Shown here one piece after another: positions 1 through 12,900 of a stretch of DNA of 64,000 nt. Both the position numbers and the translations under genes were made by a program. Location of the stretch: NCBI GenBank assembly GCA_013397865.1, contig VZTI01004651.1, forward strand, positions 232,372 to 296,371. The letters run 5' to 3'. Within the stretch, counting starts at the first letter, position 1. The number at the start of each line of letters is the position of its first letter. The notes beneath the pieces were generated by a model. It searched no databases and was not told the DNA's origin. It worked only from the letters and a program-made list of their open reading frames with translations. Source of the DNA: Struthidea cinerea. Lineage: Eukaryota > Chordata > Aves > Passeriformes > Corcoracidae.

Positions 1-2943
1 CTCACAGGGTTATCCATAATGCCTTCAATGTTATTCCCAGAAGTAAACTGTAGTAGATGGATTAAATAGGTAAATTTTTATTCTTAACTGTGTCCATTTT
101 CACAATAAACTACTGAGAGATGTTCAAGCTTTATTTCTTCTCTATCCAATTTCACTATTCCTTGTAACCACTTCTTCTGCCCTACTTTGGCCACTATCAA
201 TTTATAAATGAATCCCTTTGCTCGCTGTACAAAGTAATACTATAAAGTAAGTGTAAACTTGGTTTCCATTTCCGAAAATGGTTTTATCTTCATATCCTTC
301 CCTATTTTTTACCAAAATCACACACAAGAAGCAGCAATAGGTGAGAAAACATCAGCTATGATTTTTAAAAAATTTTAGGAAGGGTAGCTATGTATATATA
401 ATAGCTAATATATATTAAATATGCAGTGGATGTAAAAGGATCAGGCAAAGAGAGAAAGCCTGATTCTCTTTCATATATTAGTCCTTCTGTACTGGACTCA
501 GTCAGTGGGCCATGCAGCTATGTTTGCCAAGCTCCATTTGGCCTATAGAACTGTACATGAGGATCCTAATGTACCCTGCTGTGGTAAGTTAGGGTTTGCT
601 TTAATTTAATTGTTGTTGTTTGCTGTTGTTTTCATTTTTCATCTTTTAGCTGAACAGTTCTTCCTTGAATTTTAGTTGTCATCATAAAGTGGTCACCCCA
701 CAGCCCATCGTATAAATATTCCTAGAAAGGATTTCAGATATTGCAAGATTCAAGGGGAAGGATGATATTCAGATACTGACTTCTGAGGGTTTTGTTAAAT
801 GTCAGTTCTTTAAATGCATACAGTTTTGTATAAAAATGCCTGAGCATCTAGGAAGGACATGAAAGACTTCTATCATGTAACACTTATTCTGCTTTAGTTT
901 AAGCAGTAGTTTTCAGTTTTTAGCACCTTTGAAAGTGTGGCCTGTAATGCTGAAGTTAATTTTCTATTATTCTTAAATAAATGAAGAATTTAGTAAGTAA
1001 TTATAAGTTTAGAAAGTAACAGCATGTATCAGATTTTTTAAATATTAGGAAGTTAATAGTTTATTCCATTTTTGAGTGCTACTTCTGTATTTGTTGCTTC
1101 ATAATGCTGTATCAAACTTCTAAATGCAGGCTACTTTACTGTGCTTGTTTTGCATGTCTAATACAGTAAATCAAAATGGCTTAGTGTTGGGATTATTGAC
1201 TATATTCTTTCAAATTCTAGTATATACCTTTGGTATTTGATTGTCTGTATTAGTTTTCTTTTTCCTCTTGTGATCTTTTTCCTATTTAGTCTCAGTACAA
1301 ATGATAAGATAGACACTGTTAGTTCCTAAAAGCAGATTATAAAACAGTTATTTCTGCATTTTAAGTGGAGCTAGTTTAAGCATTTTTTCCCTCTTGAGGT
1401 ACTAAGTGAAATTATTATTTTAGCACAAGTTACTTTAATTTTTTTTCTGTTTTGTGATTTTTCTGTTTCTTTTGTAAGCCTAAGTTGGAACTACAAACAC
1501 CTACAACTTTACCTACCGTTTTCTCCATTTCTTGTACAGATTTATTACAGGTTTTTTTTTGGTTTAATACAAAGGTGTGAATTAAAATTGCCTGGGGTTT
1601 TGTTTTGTTTTTGGTTTTTTTTTTAATAAATTACCAAAACCACTGTATTGCTTAGGTACAGTGGCACTGAGGTGGTCTGAGGTCTAAAAGAGAGAGATGT
1701 GAGATTGATCATCTGTTGTCTTTGTCCCTTGGTTGTCCATTTAGAAAATGAGTATCATAGTTTTTTTCTCTGATTAGGATTAGGAGCAACTGCAAGAAGG
1801 AAATGCATCTGCGTGACTGAAGGCTCAAATTACTTCCCATATACTTATAACCTAAAAGACTCTATGCCTTTTTTTTTTGTGTGTCTGTGTGTGTGCATAG
1901 TTTTTTCTAGGATCTGTCTTACTCTCCTTGGTAATCCATTTTCAGCCAGCACTTTGCATATCATTGCATTGTATTGTAACCTCCAAGCAAAACTCTGCAA
2001 GGTCTAAAGGGCAGCAGATTTGGGAGCCATTGTACCATGATGAATTTAAATAATTAGGTAAAGAGATTTAAAACTAAGGCATCTAGAAATTGATCTGACT
2101 CATTTACTGATAGAAGACTGAAGCCTTGCTATCAAAGTTTGCATTTAATTCTTTATTCTCAATCTTCACAGAGTAGTCAAAAATGAGACAGCAGATAGAA
2201 TTTTTCCAAGAGTTAAAAGACATACAGGAAATCAGACTTATGCCAGAAGAAGATCCCAAGCCATTTAAATACTGAAAGATGGGGAAGAATTTGTGACTGG
2301 GTAAGGCGTATAAGCTCTCAGTGTAATGTGTTTAAACTCAGAAGGGATCGGCTAATCTTCTGAGGATTGAAAAGAGGTTGTTACTAATATGTGATGCATA
2401 ATTAATAGATTGCTCTCATAAAGTTTACTGAAAGCAAGATGTCAGAAGTGGATTTTGGAAGAAAGTATGCTCTTTGCAACAAATGGCTTGGAATGTTTCT
2501 GTGAGTCCTTTAATTTTCTTCAGTATCTCCAGTAATAAAGAAATTACTCATGAGTACAATATTAAGTGTTTGCTCTAACAAATCTGCCAGATGGCTATGA
2601 TCTAGCTGGCATAACCCTTGTAGACCATTCTGAAATGAATACTTTGCATGACCTATAAGCCCCCTACTGAGAATGGACCTAATGGGATATGTACTTTTAC
2701 ACTGGGTCCAGAACTTTGGGAAGACCAGATGCATTCTTTATGTACAGGACTTGTTTAGTACCCTTTTCACTCAGCTAAAATTGTGTAGATCAAAGACCCT
2801 AACCCATACGGACTATTATTACTTTCTTGTGGCTGCTAAACCATCCTTGAGGGAGCAACCAACTACTTCTGTTTTCAGTGTTTCATTCTTCAAAGACATT
2901 GTATTTTCTATGCAGCACACTTACTTTGTGTTGAACTAGAAAA
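1..2943. other. Intron stretch without recognised elements
   Basis: AT-rich, with T runs (1551-1560, 1615-1625, 1869-1878) and no recognised gene, LTR or CR1. Frames of 60-90 codons (1813-2007, 2673-2939) have no domain. Confidence 0.6.
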
Positions 2944-3463
2944 TGTTGGGTTTGTACATAACCCAGGAGGTGGTTATTAAAAATATCCCACCTTTCCCTG
3001 GTTCCCATTACCTTAATAAAGCATTTGGTTGTGTATTCCCTAGCTTTATTCCTCTGATCAGTTAACTGTAACCTTATCTGTAACCTTGTGCGGGGGTCGG
3101 TGATGTCTTTGGGTAAGGGCGAACAGAAGCATCCCCTGGGATGCTTTGTTTCCTTGGTATGGTCTGTCCCGGTTTGAATCTCCCGGTTGGCTGCCAGCCT
3201 CGTCACTCCCCTGGCATTCTCCCACTGGTCCCCATTCCCTAATCCCACCTTTCTCCCTGGCCCCGGATAAACTGGGGGCCTTCAAGATCAGGTTTCAGAT
3301 TTGCTTTGGAGTTCGGCTGTAAGCATGGAATAAACCATCCAGCAGGATGATAAGTGAATCTCCTTCCTGCCTCTTTGCCACCTGACTGTATTACCGAATT
3401 ATGCCCCAGGTTCTGTGGGTGTGCGGGAACCCACGGAACCAGGCTAAAATTACGGTAATAACC
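2944..3463 (+). mobile_element. ERV LTR-like element, sense to NLGN4
   Basis: A GC-richer block in AT-rich intron with LTR-like order on the + strand. It starts TGTTGGGTTTG, has a TATA-like GGATAAAC at about 3266, then AATAAA at 3329-3334, followed by a CT-rich stretch and a strong hairpin (3390-3459), ending near ATAAC at 3462. A second AATAAA lies at 3014-3019. No target-site duplication could be found for these ends, so the boundaries are approximate. No gag, pol or env frame adjoins it, so it would be a solo LTR. The open frames on the minus strand here are shadows of the element. The family was not identified. Confidence 0.6.
3390..3459 (+). repeat. Hairpin in 3' part of the LTR-like element
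   Basis: Two 30-base arms (3390-3419 and 3430-3459) pair across a 10-base loop, TGTGCGGGAA. The outer seven pairs (ATTACCG with CGGTAAT) are perfect, as is the inner GTTC/GAAC core region, with a handful of mismatches between. It lies after the AATAAA, where U5 would be, so it may be a retroviral RNA structure. Confidence 0.75.
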
Positions 3464-5920
3464 TTGTCATGATTCCACAGTCTAAATGGTTTTATGGAGG
3501 ATGTGTCCCCTTGATACTGGCAAGAGCATTTCTCCATCTTCCTCACAATTTAGAAGGACTGAAAAAATTTCAAACACAATTGCGCTATTGCAGTATAAGA
3601 GATAGCTGCATGAGTTGACTATGCACTTTCTTAGTCTATTATAAATGCCCTGGCTTTTAACCTAGGTGTAAAAAAACATTAATGGATGATGCATACGCTA
3701 GCGCATTTTATCCAAGTTGGTTGTGAGTCTAAGGTACACACACTATGAACAGTCAGTTTATCTAATGTGTTCTAATGGTAATGATTCACACCCTGAGAAT
3801 TTGAGCATGTGTCAGCTTTTGTAATCAAGATGACATATAAATATGTAATTGGTAATTTTATCCTAGCCATATCTGAAGACAATGTGAATTACAGGTGAAA
3901 CAGAATAAGCAGCACCCTGGTGTGTTCATGACCATAAAAGAACATGTTGGTCATGTTGAGCACCACCCCCATGTGACATACTGATGGGCAAATGAGAAGA
4001 TTTTATGGGATTATTTTTAATCAATAATATTATTTTAGTTATTTGGAAATCATGAGTAGCTTGTACCTGTGATTTGCTATATTCTTTGTGGAAATTTTAG
4101 ACCTGCATTTATTAACACTTCTTTTTTAGCCAGACAAAGCATGACATACTCCTGCAGGCTTAATGCCACTCAAATATAGCCTATGATAATTCCTGAAGTT
4201 TATGAACAGATAGTTTTAAGAGCCTTACATATTGTCTTCCAAAAAATATGTTGGCTTGCCTGTAACCCAAAAATTATATACACCCTTGGGAATTTTTCAT
4301 GAACGATTAAAGTGCACTAACCTCTTTGCCTGATAATTGCCTTGAAAATTACATTCATATTTGATTGAGATTTCCTGCAAAATTACCTGTATACACTGAT
4401 AATTTGCATTACACTTCAGTACTCCCTAATGCAAAATAGGGTAGCATAGATGAGCTCTCAGGTAAGAGAGATAAGGACAAACACTACATTTTTACTGACA
4501 AGTTACATTTCTTAGGTAAAGTCACTGACTAAAGAAATGGGTAGAGAAAAATAAAATGTTCCTTTATTCTCTTACAAGCTGCCAGTGCTTGAGCGTGGAG
4601 GAAAGTATTTTAAGGAAGCTGGTAGACTTCACAATTCTCCATCTAAAGGAAAGCTTCTGTTGAGCACAGCAGCCCCCATGGGAGGAGTTGTAAGCTCAGT
4701 TAGAGATATAAGCACTGCATTTGTTTTCTTAAGGCCACAGTGGAATCTTGGGCAGTCCGCTGTCAGAACACCCAGTAAAGGAATATCTGATAGCAGCCAA
4801 GTCACACAGTGTGCCCAAATTAAATACTTGAGCTTAATGATGGAGAAAGCTGCTTTGAGGAGCCACCCAAATCTGTAGGAAAGTGGGGAAATGCTAACCG
4901 TTAGCAAATGGTCATGACAATACATTTCTCTAGTTTGGACCTCACTGAGCAGGACTGATTTGCTAGACCAGGTTGCTAAAGGAGGAACCAGCCGTGACTG
5001 CAAGAAAAGCAATTTTCACCATCACGGGGAAGCCTGGCCTGAATTCCTACCAGAACAAAGAGTACACAGAGAGCATCATTAATCCTCTCTGCTGAGACTG
5101 GACCGTGGCAAAGTAGATCTAAGCTGCTAAAGAAAGCCTACATTTTCCCAGAAATAACAGTACAGATACTAGAGGACAAGGGGATAAAAACAGTTGTGAC
5201 AGGATACAGACATTTCATTGTGACCTTTCCCACATTTTTCTTTTCCTAAGTAGCTCAGCATCTTCACTATTTCTTAGCTATGCTCCCTTTACTATATCTA
5301 TCACCTTTTTTTCTCTGCAAATAAGACGCTTTTCTAAATCAACCCTTAGCTTTTAATTTTCTCCTTTTTGGACTTATATTCACAGATCTGAGTAGGCATA
5401 TTTGGTAGTTTTTATTTCATCTTTTAATGTAGGCCAAAAGCAGTCCTTTGTTTAGCCATAAGTGTATTCCTTTTATGTAGAAAAGTCATAATCTGTACTA
5501 TGTTTGAGATATTTTCTTAGGGTTTTCTGTGCAAAGCGATTAGTTTTGAAGCAAGCTGTATGATTGGACAACATTGACTTTTAAAGAATTTTGTCATACT
5601 TAGAAAGTTTAAATAGACTGCAATCAGTAGAAATATCTTTTTGTCTTAGGTCAAATGTATTTGTTTCACGAACAGTTGAAATGGGCTTTTGCATAAGGGA
5701 ACACTCAGTATCTAATATATCCTGAGTGTATAAACACACACACGCATACACACAAATAAAGAATACCTGTTTGTCACATTTCTTCCTATCTGGTGCATTC
5801 TTTAGTAATCTGAGATTAAAAATTTTAATGGAAGGTGCAACCTAATCCCTTTCTAGAGCAGAATTTCCATCTCAGAGAAGATCATAACTACTTTGAGTCA
5901 TGAAATCTAAGTAGTTCACA
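3464..5920. other. Intron stretch without recognised elements
   Basis: Nothing recognised. At 4585-5012 both strands are open (97 codons on +, 127 on -) in slightly GC-richer sequence, without domain similarity. A short CA-rich run lies at 5737-5755. Confidence 0.55.
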
Positions 5921-6112
5921 AAATCAAAGAATGTTTGAGATTGGAAAGGATCTGTGGAAGTCTTCCAGTCCAACTCTGCTGCTAAAGGAGGCTCACCTCG
6001 AGCAGGTTGCACAGGACTGTGTTGAGGTGGGTCTTGAATATCTCCAGAGAAGGAGACTCCACAGCCTCTGGGAGTCCTGTTCCAAAGCTCTGTCACCGTC
6101 ACGGTAAAGAAT
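5921..6112 (-). mobile_element. CR1 LINE, 3' end fragment
   Basis: The + strand shows the antisense of the CR1 3' untranslated end: AATCAAAGAATGTTTGAGATT, then the GGAAAGGATCTGTGGAAGTC and CAGTCCAACTC segments, and a terminal match near CACCGTCACGGTAAAGAA. This is a typical 5'-truncated copy of about 190 bases. The octamer tail at the low-coordinate end is reduced. Confidence 0.85.
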
Positions 6113-8917
6113 AGATTCAAGGGAGTCTATTTCCATTTGCATTCAAGTGTATTTATTTTGCAGTTATTAATGACCATTTATTGCCATGGTAGTTAGAAAC
6201 TTCTCATGTACTGCAGTTTTAAGCATCTTGTGTATTCTCTCATGAATTTTGCATTTTAAGTCCTCCTGTTGTGGTATTATGCAGGATATACCCAAATAAT
6301 TTCTTTTATTTGATTGTTTTCCTTCATTGATATATCATATGAACTTTGTTATAGAAACATTAGTAGCTCCTGGCCTTTTGAGAAGCTTTGTCTTACATAT
6401 TTGCTATCCTGTGGATTTTTTTTTTTCCTCAATTCATTGGCCTCTTTTCTAGAATTTGTTATTGAACCATTTGAAAATAATACTGCTGGACTTTCTTGAA
6501 CACAGTGACTGCCTGCCTATCTATTGCATATGAGTAGTCACCTATTCATCCTTTTGTCTACTAACAATCCAGAATGAAAGTTAGTGTTAAAAAAAAAAAA
6601 AAAAAGGAAAAAAAAAAAAAGTCTTCTCAAGGCTTTTCATTATCACTTCTAATTGCCTACTTACCTGTTGCACAATTACAGCCCTGCATTTACTGGAGGT
6701 TTCAGTATCTGCCTGTGCCCTTGAGATTCCACTGGACTGCTAAAGAACACTTATGCCTTTGTAAAATAGGTATTTTAGTTAACATAAATCAGCTTAGTAA
6801 TTATTTGTTTGTTTCTTTCTTTTACCTCTGTTTCTTCAAACACAGGTGTGCTAGTAACGGGAAATAACTACTTAGAAATAAACTGCAAGTGTAATTTTAC
6901 TATTGCAAATTTCTTCACTATAAGAAAGAAACTCCACTCCTTGATCTGACTCAGTAAAATCAAACTTATGTTCTTTTGCTGTACCCATCCTGTAGATAAA
7001 TAGATTATTTCTGTCTTACAGTTGTCAGCATAGCATATTCATGAACAATAAATAAGTTTAAAGCTTTTAAATTAGCAGACTAACATCCTCAAAGCCTGCA
7101 GAGCACCATTCAAGCTGTATGGCAATTTTAGACAGCTTTTATGCAGGCTTTTCTATAATTCAATTTTATTCTTTTTTTAATGCACTCTTCCATATATATA
7201 TACTCGATCCCCCCAATTATTTTCTGTTTAAACTACAGAGCATATAAAGTTGTTAATGATCTTTTTTGTTGACAACAGTAGGTCTAAATTTAGCTTCAGA
7301 ACTAGCAGGATAAACTTCAGTAGAAAGTCTTTGTTTTGAGGTCGTACACTGCCAATAATTAGTGTACTGCAATAATTAGTCTATTAGTAGCCATGTGACT
7401 TGGCGGATTTATGTTCCAATTTTATGTAATTTGAATCTGTTGCATTTTAAAGCATTACATTTTCTCTTTTTCTATCGAACAAGAGCAATGCGTCCAAAAA
7501 AGTGGAAGTCAGGCTGTGTGGACAGTATAATTTCTTTACTGCCAACAGCTCTTGTGTGGACCACGAAGGCTGAATTCTGTGAGCAAAACACTACTACCAG
7601 TGTGTATAAAAAGAAAAAACATAAAAGAAAAAAATGAAAAGGTTTTCATAATACAAGTTAGAATTTGCTTTTAACTTGGTTCTGTGGAATCACCATATCT
7701 TCATTTGTATATATCAACAGATGAAATTGATAAGAACAGAGGAATGTGCCTGCTCCATGCCCCTGCCCTCTCAGATATTTAATAATATGAAAGCTCTTGC
7801 ATAAATAATAATCATTTGAGTACCAAAAAACCAAACCACCTTGTTCCTTAAACATTTGTATATTTGGTCTCTTACGCAGTCTCTCTGACTCCCCACCTTT
7901 CACAATATTCCCAGATCTTTCCATGTCCTGTGTGACAATTCAAGGCAGCAAGAGATGTTTTCATTTTGGGTAGTCCTGACTTAAACACTGTCTGTGCTAG
8001 ACTGCTTAATATGGTCATGCTGTTTGGGCTGCCAGTCATTGCAGTAGAGGAGGTAGAGTTCCTGAGTCAATCCCGGCTTTCCTCAGAGGAAATATTAGTT
8101 GCTTGATGAAAGAGTTGTTATTTGTAAAGAACAAAATATGTAATCTAGTATAAAAGAGCGCTAAATTGTCAATTATGCATGTAACACAAGGCAGTATTGA
8201 TTACCACTAATAACTGAGGGCAGCAGAACTCTTGTGGACTAAATTTACTCTCTGACTGTGATATAAGAACAAAACTATTACAGGAAAAACAACATTAGAC
8301 ACAGAACAGAGTTGAAAGGACTTTTATTTTCTCTTTTACAGCTTTAATTAAAGCAACAGAGTGAATGCAATTTAATGGTGAAATTAGAGTAAGAAAATAC
8401 TTCTTGACTTCCTGTATGAGACATTTACTGTGATCTAAGGATAAATTCTTGTTAAACACTGAACTTTATTTACTATTACCTATTTTGGTACAAAGCTATG
8501 GTACAACTAGTGTTTTATTAATGTTATGTTGGTTTTGACCAAACTGAACACAACAGTAATTCCAATGATGCAATTATCTGTCAGGATTTTTTTGAAAAGT
8601 CATGTTAGCTATATTGTGTTTTCAGAGATAGTTCTTTTTGTAGCGAGTACCCAGTATGAAAACAAACTAGCAAACAAATGAAACCATTGTGGGGATACCA
8701 GCTTCCTTCAAGGCTTAGTATGGTAACTTTGTATAAATATTAAACTCTAATGTGACAGGTATTTCCACAGAATTGAATGCTAGTCAAAGTTAGCTGGAGC
8801 AGGACACTGTGGATCTCTCAGAGCGTATATTAAATGTGTGGCAGCCTTCCCTGCTCTTTTATTGTATCTAACTGGCTGTACAATTTGAGTTTTTTTGTTG
8901 TTACCCAAGAATATATA
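6113..8917. other. Intron stretch without recognised elements
   Basis: AT-rich sequence with the A-run at 6589-6620. The frames seen (6314-6499, 7395-7637, 7924-7658) carry no recognisable domain. Confidence 0.6.
6589..6620 (+). repeat. A-rich homopolymer
   Basis: Two A runs split by GG. It gives a spurious lysine-rich open frame. Confidence 0.95.
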
Positions 8918-9382
8918 TCAGAAAGTCTCAACATGAGACATGACAGCCCCCACAAAGACTGAACACGACAACCATCCTAAATAGAGCTGGTTGTGGTGGA
9001 AGGCCTCAGGGCAGTAGACGTGGGTGTAGCTGAGAGCAGGAGCCAGGGACATGCACCCCACCTGTGAGCCTTTCACCACAGAGCTCCCTGCAGATGCATT
9101 CCACAGGAGCAGCTCTGTGACAGTGGCGTGGGAGGGTGTAATTACAGCAAGAGATTGTGAGGCCACTAAGCTTGTCACTGAGGGATAGCAAAAGAGCATG
9201 GCATTTGGGACTTCACTGATCTGAACCTGCCTGAAAGCAATACAGATGGATAAATAGGAAATAATACAGATAGATAAATAATGAGTATGTTTACTCTGAG
9301 CAATGAGAATAGAATGGTACAAATAAGGAGGATTCAAATACTGTAGCTTGTACTTTGATGGTGCATTTTCAGTGATTTTCAT
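8918..9382 (-). other. GC-richer pocket with 154-codon minus-strand frame
   Basis: The longest repeat-free open frame outside LTR and CR1 sequence after removal of obvious artefacts. Its second half (9230-8918) lies in a pocket clearly richer in G and C than its surroundings. On the minus strand that pocket begins after a splice-acceptor-like TGCTTTCAG at about 9230. The encoded residues (VITPSHATVTELLLWNASAG and following) match no family I know. It may be a non-coding exon, an old repeat, or a chance frame. Confidence 0.2.
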
Positions 9383-9479
9383 CTACTTTAGCTGAGTTTT
9401 CTAAAACAAACTATATATGTATATTTTACATTTTTTTTGTGTATTTTAAATTTTTGCATATATTTTATATTCCATATAT

Positions 9480-9506
9480 ATTTTTATATATATATATATA
9501 TATGTA
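9480..9506 (+). repeat. TA-rich microsatellite
   Basis: An alternating TA run inside a longer AT-rich tract. Confidence 0.9.
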
Positions 9507-9740
9507 TATTTCTCTCAGAAGAGATTTCAAGTAAGAGACTATCTAATAGAGTTTATCAATTTTTATTTGGAATTCTAAGTTGTAGTGAAAATTTAGGCCT
9601 ATGAATTACACTTCTGTAGGAATCAATTTTTGTGACAATGCAGCTTGTTTTTACAAGGGAAAGAGAAGAATAATCTTCAATTTTTTATTCTTGTTCATAA
9701 TTATTAGAAAAAAATAATAAAAATAATATTTAATTCAATG

Positions 9741-9804
9741 NNNNNNNNNNNNNNNNNNNNNNNNNNNNNNNNNNNNNNNNNNNNNNNNNNNNNNNNNNNN
9801 NNNN
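9741..9804. other. Assembly gap (64 undetermined bases)
   Basis: A run of N in an AT-rich, AAT-repeat-containing region. Gap size may be an estimate. A further single N is at 9962, at the start of an AAT microsatellite. Confidence 0.99.
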
Positions 9805-9961
9805 AATAGCTTAATTTTATGTAAATAATAATAATAAACTTTGAGAGTATTGGAGAGTCATTAGAAACAGATTACTTGGGGTACAGATATTCATTTAAAC
9901 TAATGCTGCATTTACCTCAGTTGTGCCTGACAAAGAAAGCCTGCATTCTTTCATTGAATTG

Positions 9962-9991
9962 NATAATAATAATAATAATAATAATAATAAT
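9962..9991 (+). repeat. AAT trinucleotide microsatellite
   Basis: About nine AAT units after an undetermined base. Further AATAAT runs flank the gap at 9741-9804. Confidence 0.92.
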
Positions 9992-9999
9992 GGAATACT

Positions 10000-12900
10000 G
10001 CTACTATTCCTATTAATAATAATGTAATAGTAAAAAAGAATTTTTCCCACTCCAGGGATTTTTTACCCTAAGTAACCATTGCTATTTGACATTACCAAAT
10101 TACTGGTTAATGCTCAAAACAGACACTAGTAAAAAGAAAAGGATCTGTTTGTTAAATAGAGAATTTAACTTCCTTCATTTTGTTTAAAGAGGCTCCACCT
10201 AAACTATGTAAGTTCTCATCACTTATCAGACCTAATTAGATTAAGTAGGAGGAACGTCATAGAGGTTTTTCTGGTTCTTGTCACCAATAATTCTGTTGGT
10301 TCTAGCTCAGGGATACCTGTATGCTGCTACTTCATGTATGGCAGACAACCTTTTAGAGCCTCATGGAAGCTGTTTCTTTTTTCCACATATTTGAAACTTC
10401 TGTTTTCTTCTGAAAGCTGACTTGCATTTTAATACTGTGGGGGTTGTTTTTTCTATTTTCTGTCTAGTCATTGCTTTACCACTTGTTAATGTAATCTATA
10501 GGGTTGGTTGTTTTTCTTTTAAGTAGTCAACTAGACAGCAGAAATGGCAGAAACTGTTCACAAGAGAATTGTAGATACTCATTTTAAAACTAAACTACTT
10601 AGTGAGGACTCATAGGGCCTTCCTGTTACTTTTGGCACTTATGGCATAAATTGCTTCCTGGGGGGGCTTCTTCTCTCTAGTGCCCATTGAGGCTTTTTTT
10701 TTTTTTTTTTTTTTTTTTTTAGACTTTGAAAGTCAGAATTTTTGCAGACACTGTGTGTATTACTCAAGCTTAGTTCTCTGCTCCCTAGTCCTCTGTTATA
10801 TTTCTAGCATTGCACAATAAATATTGATCTCTGTGAGTAATTACATTGATTTCAGGCTATTCCTAGTAATTTAACATGTAGTATATAGGAAAATAGCAGA
10901 AATCTCAGTTTGAGTTCAATAAGGGTTTAAACTATCTTCACAAAGAATGAGACATTGACGTGGGCCAAAACCCGCTATGAAATAGTTAGGATCTGAAACC
11001 TGATGCCTGGAGTTGGAGCTACCTCTAGTAGTCACTTTTCTTTTCATGAAATAATTTTTTTACAGGTTTCCAGTTCATTTGAAGGCACTCATGCATGGCT
11101 TTATGCAGTCATGCATGGATTTCTGATTTTTGTTGCTCTCTGACTCTTCCTGATGCCTTTGAACATAGTATAAATTATGGAAGTATTTCACTATGTTCAC
11201 TTATCTGAAGCTTGCTCAAATGATTACGTTTCTTTTTCCTCTAGTATTTTTGACAGGTTATTGGTTTCCTGTCCAATTCCTGCCCTCCAGGCAATACAAC
11301 TACTTTATATGATATCAGATGTAGCCAGGTTATTCAATCATGTGTGCTATGTATAGTCTTTGATTAAGATGTCCAGGATTTTCAAAAGCAAACTTGACAG
11401 CAACTTTTGGTCCCGTAGCCATCACACTGTTTCCAGAATAAATTTCTGAAGGAACAGGATAGAAACTAGGGAATTTTAGCATGGTCTAAGGCAACTAGGG
11501 AAAAAAAGGAGGCAGTGAAAAAGAGCATGCATCTTCTTTTTTCGTACACCACTAATAATTTAGGTCTTACTGGAGGTTTCATGCAAACATGGCTAATGTT
11601 TATTTTTTTTTTTTATTATCTGAACTGTTAATTAAGCTCCTCTTAGTCTGACATGTTGTCTGCTTTCTACATATTTTCTTCCAGTCACGTATGGAAAGGG
11701 AGTTGAATTCTGGAACTGTTAAGGGTTTCTTATATGAGCTTGTCATTGATTTTTGAGGCCAGGTTCTGCTGTTAAAGAAGCTTCTTCAGAATTCAGTCCC
11801 TAGCATATAATTTCTGTTTATCTATAGGTATCCCACTTATTTGAGTGGACTATCAGAAGGAAGAATTTAGCACAAGTTAGTTTCTTCTTGTACAAATTCA
11901 ATATTTTTCTTTTAAATTGCAGGTGGACTTGAGATAGTAGTTCTCCATTAAACTCCTGCTTTCCTTGGTATCATTTCCAGGTTTACATTTGCAGCATGTG
12001 TATAAGCAATGGAACAAGCAGAACTTGTAAACATACTTATGGTCTGTCATTCTAGCAATGTTTTTAGAAATGTATTCTAAAAAGAACACAGTCACCCTAA
12101 CAGGTCTTGCAGCAAAGCTCACATTGTGTTTCATTGTACTGAGAGTAAAGCAAGGATTAAACAACCTGTTTGCCTCTCTGCTACCTGTTGACCCTTTTAG
12201 AACTTTTAGGATCCACAAGCATACATTTATGTGCACATACAATAGAATGCATTTCAGAAAAGAGCAGATACTAAATTTAATGAAGGTTGAGGAGGCAAGT
12301 TGTTAAGGTACTAAATTTGTCCTTTTCTAGTTCATTTCCCCTAAGCTGCCAGAGGCCTACTTTTTCCCCAATACTGCCTTATTTCAGCAAGTGGATACAA
12401 CAAAATAGTCGTCATCTCAATCCGGCTGCACAAAATAATAACAGTATTCTTTCATATTCTTTCATAATGCTATTGAACATAATCTCTGCCTATGCTAAAG
12501 TCAGTGGTTGTTTTTGCTGCTTATATGAAGATGCATTTCTACAAGTGAAATAAGCAGTAAGATTGTTGTGTTTTAAACAGGGATTAGAACTTCAGTATAA
12601 CAGCAGTAAAAATAAGGACAAAGTAATGTTTTAGGATAAATCATGGTGAAAAGAGTATATCTACAGCATTCAAGACAGTAAATCACGTTACACAAAAAAT
12701 GCATAGTGGGTTCAAAACTGTGTAAGACTGGATCTTTTAAAGGCTTTTTTAGATTCCACATGGACCTGATCAACTATTTAGGTACTTAATTTTCAATTTC
12801 AATTACATTTGACTTTGAGATTAGTTTGCAAATATATGAATGTGACTATAAAGAAATATCTGTGAAGCTGTGTATCAGTAAAAAAAAAAAAAGAACATAC

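Noticed and set aside
2883..3285. Minus-strand frames of 121 and 75 codons
   Set aside because: They are antisense to the LTR-like element and have no domain.
2923..3469. Target-site duplication for the 2.9-kb LTR-like element
   Set aside because: Several start and end choices were compared and no 4-6 base match was found, so none is claimed.
6574..6867. Lysine-rich 97-codon frame
   Set aside because: It comes from an A homopolymer and has no upstream or downstream gene context.
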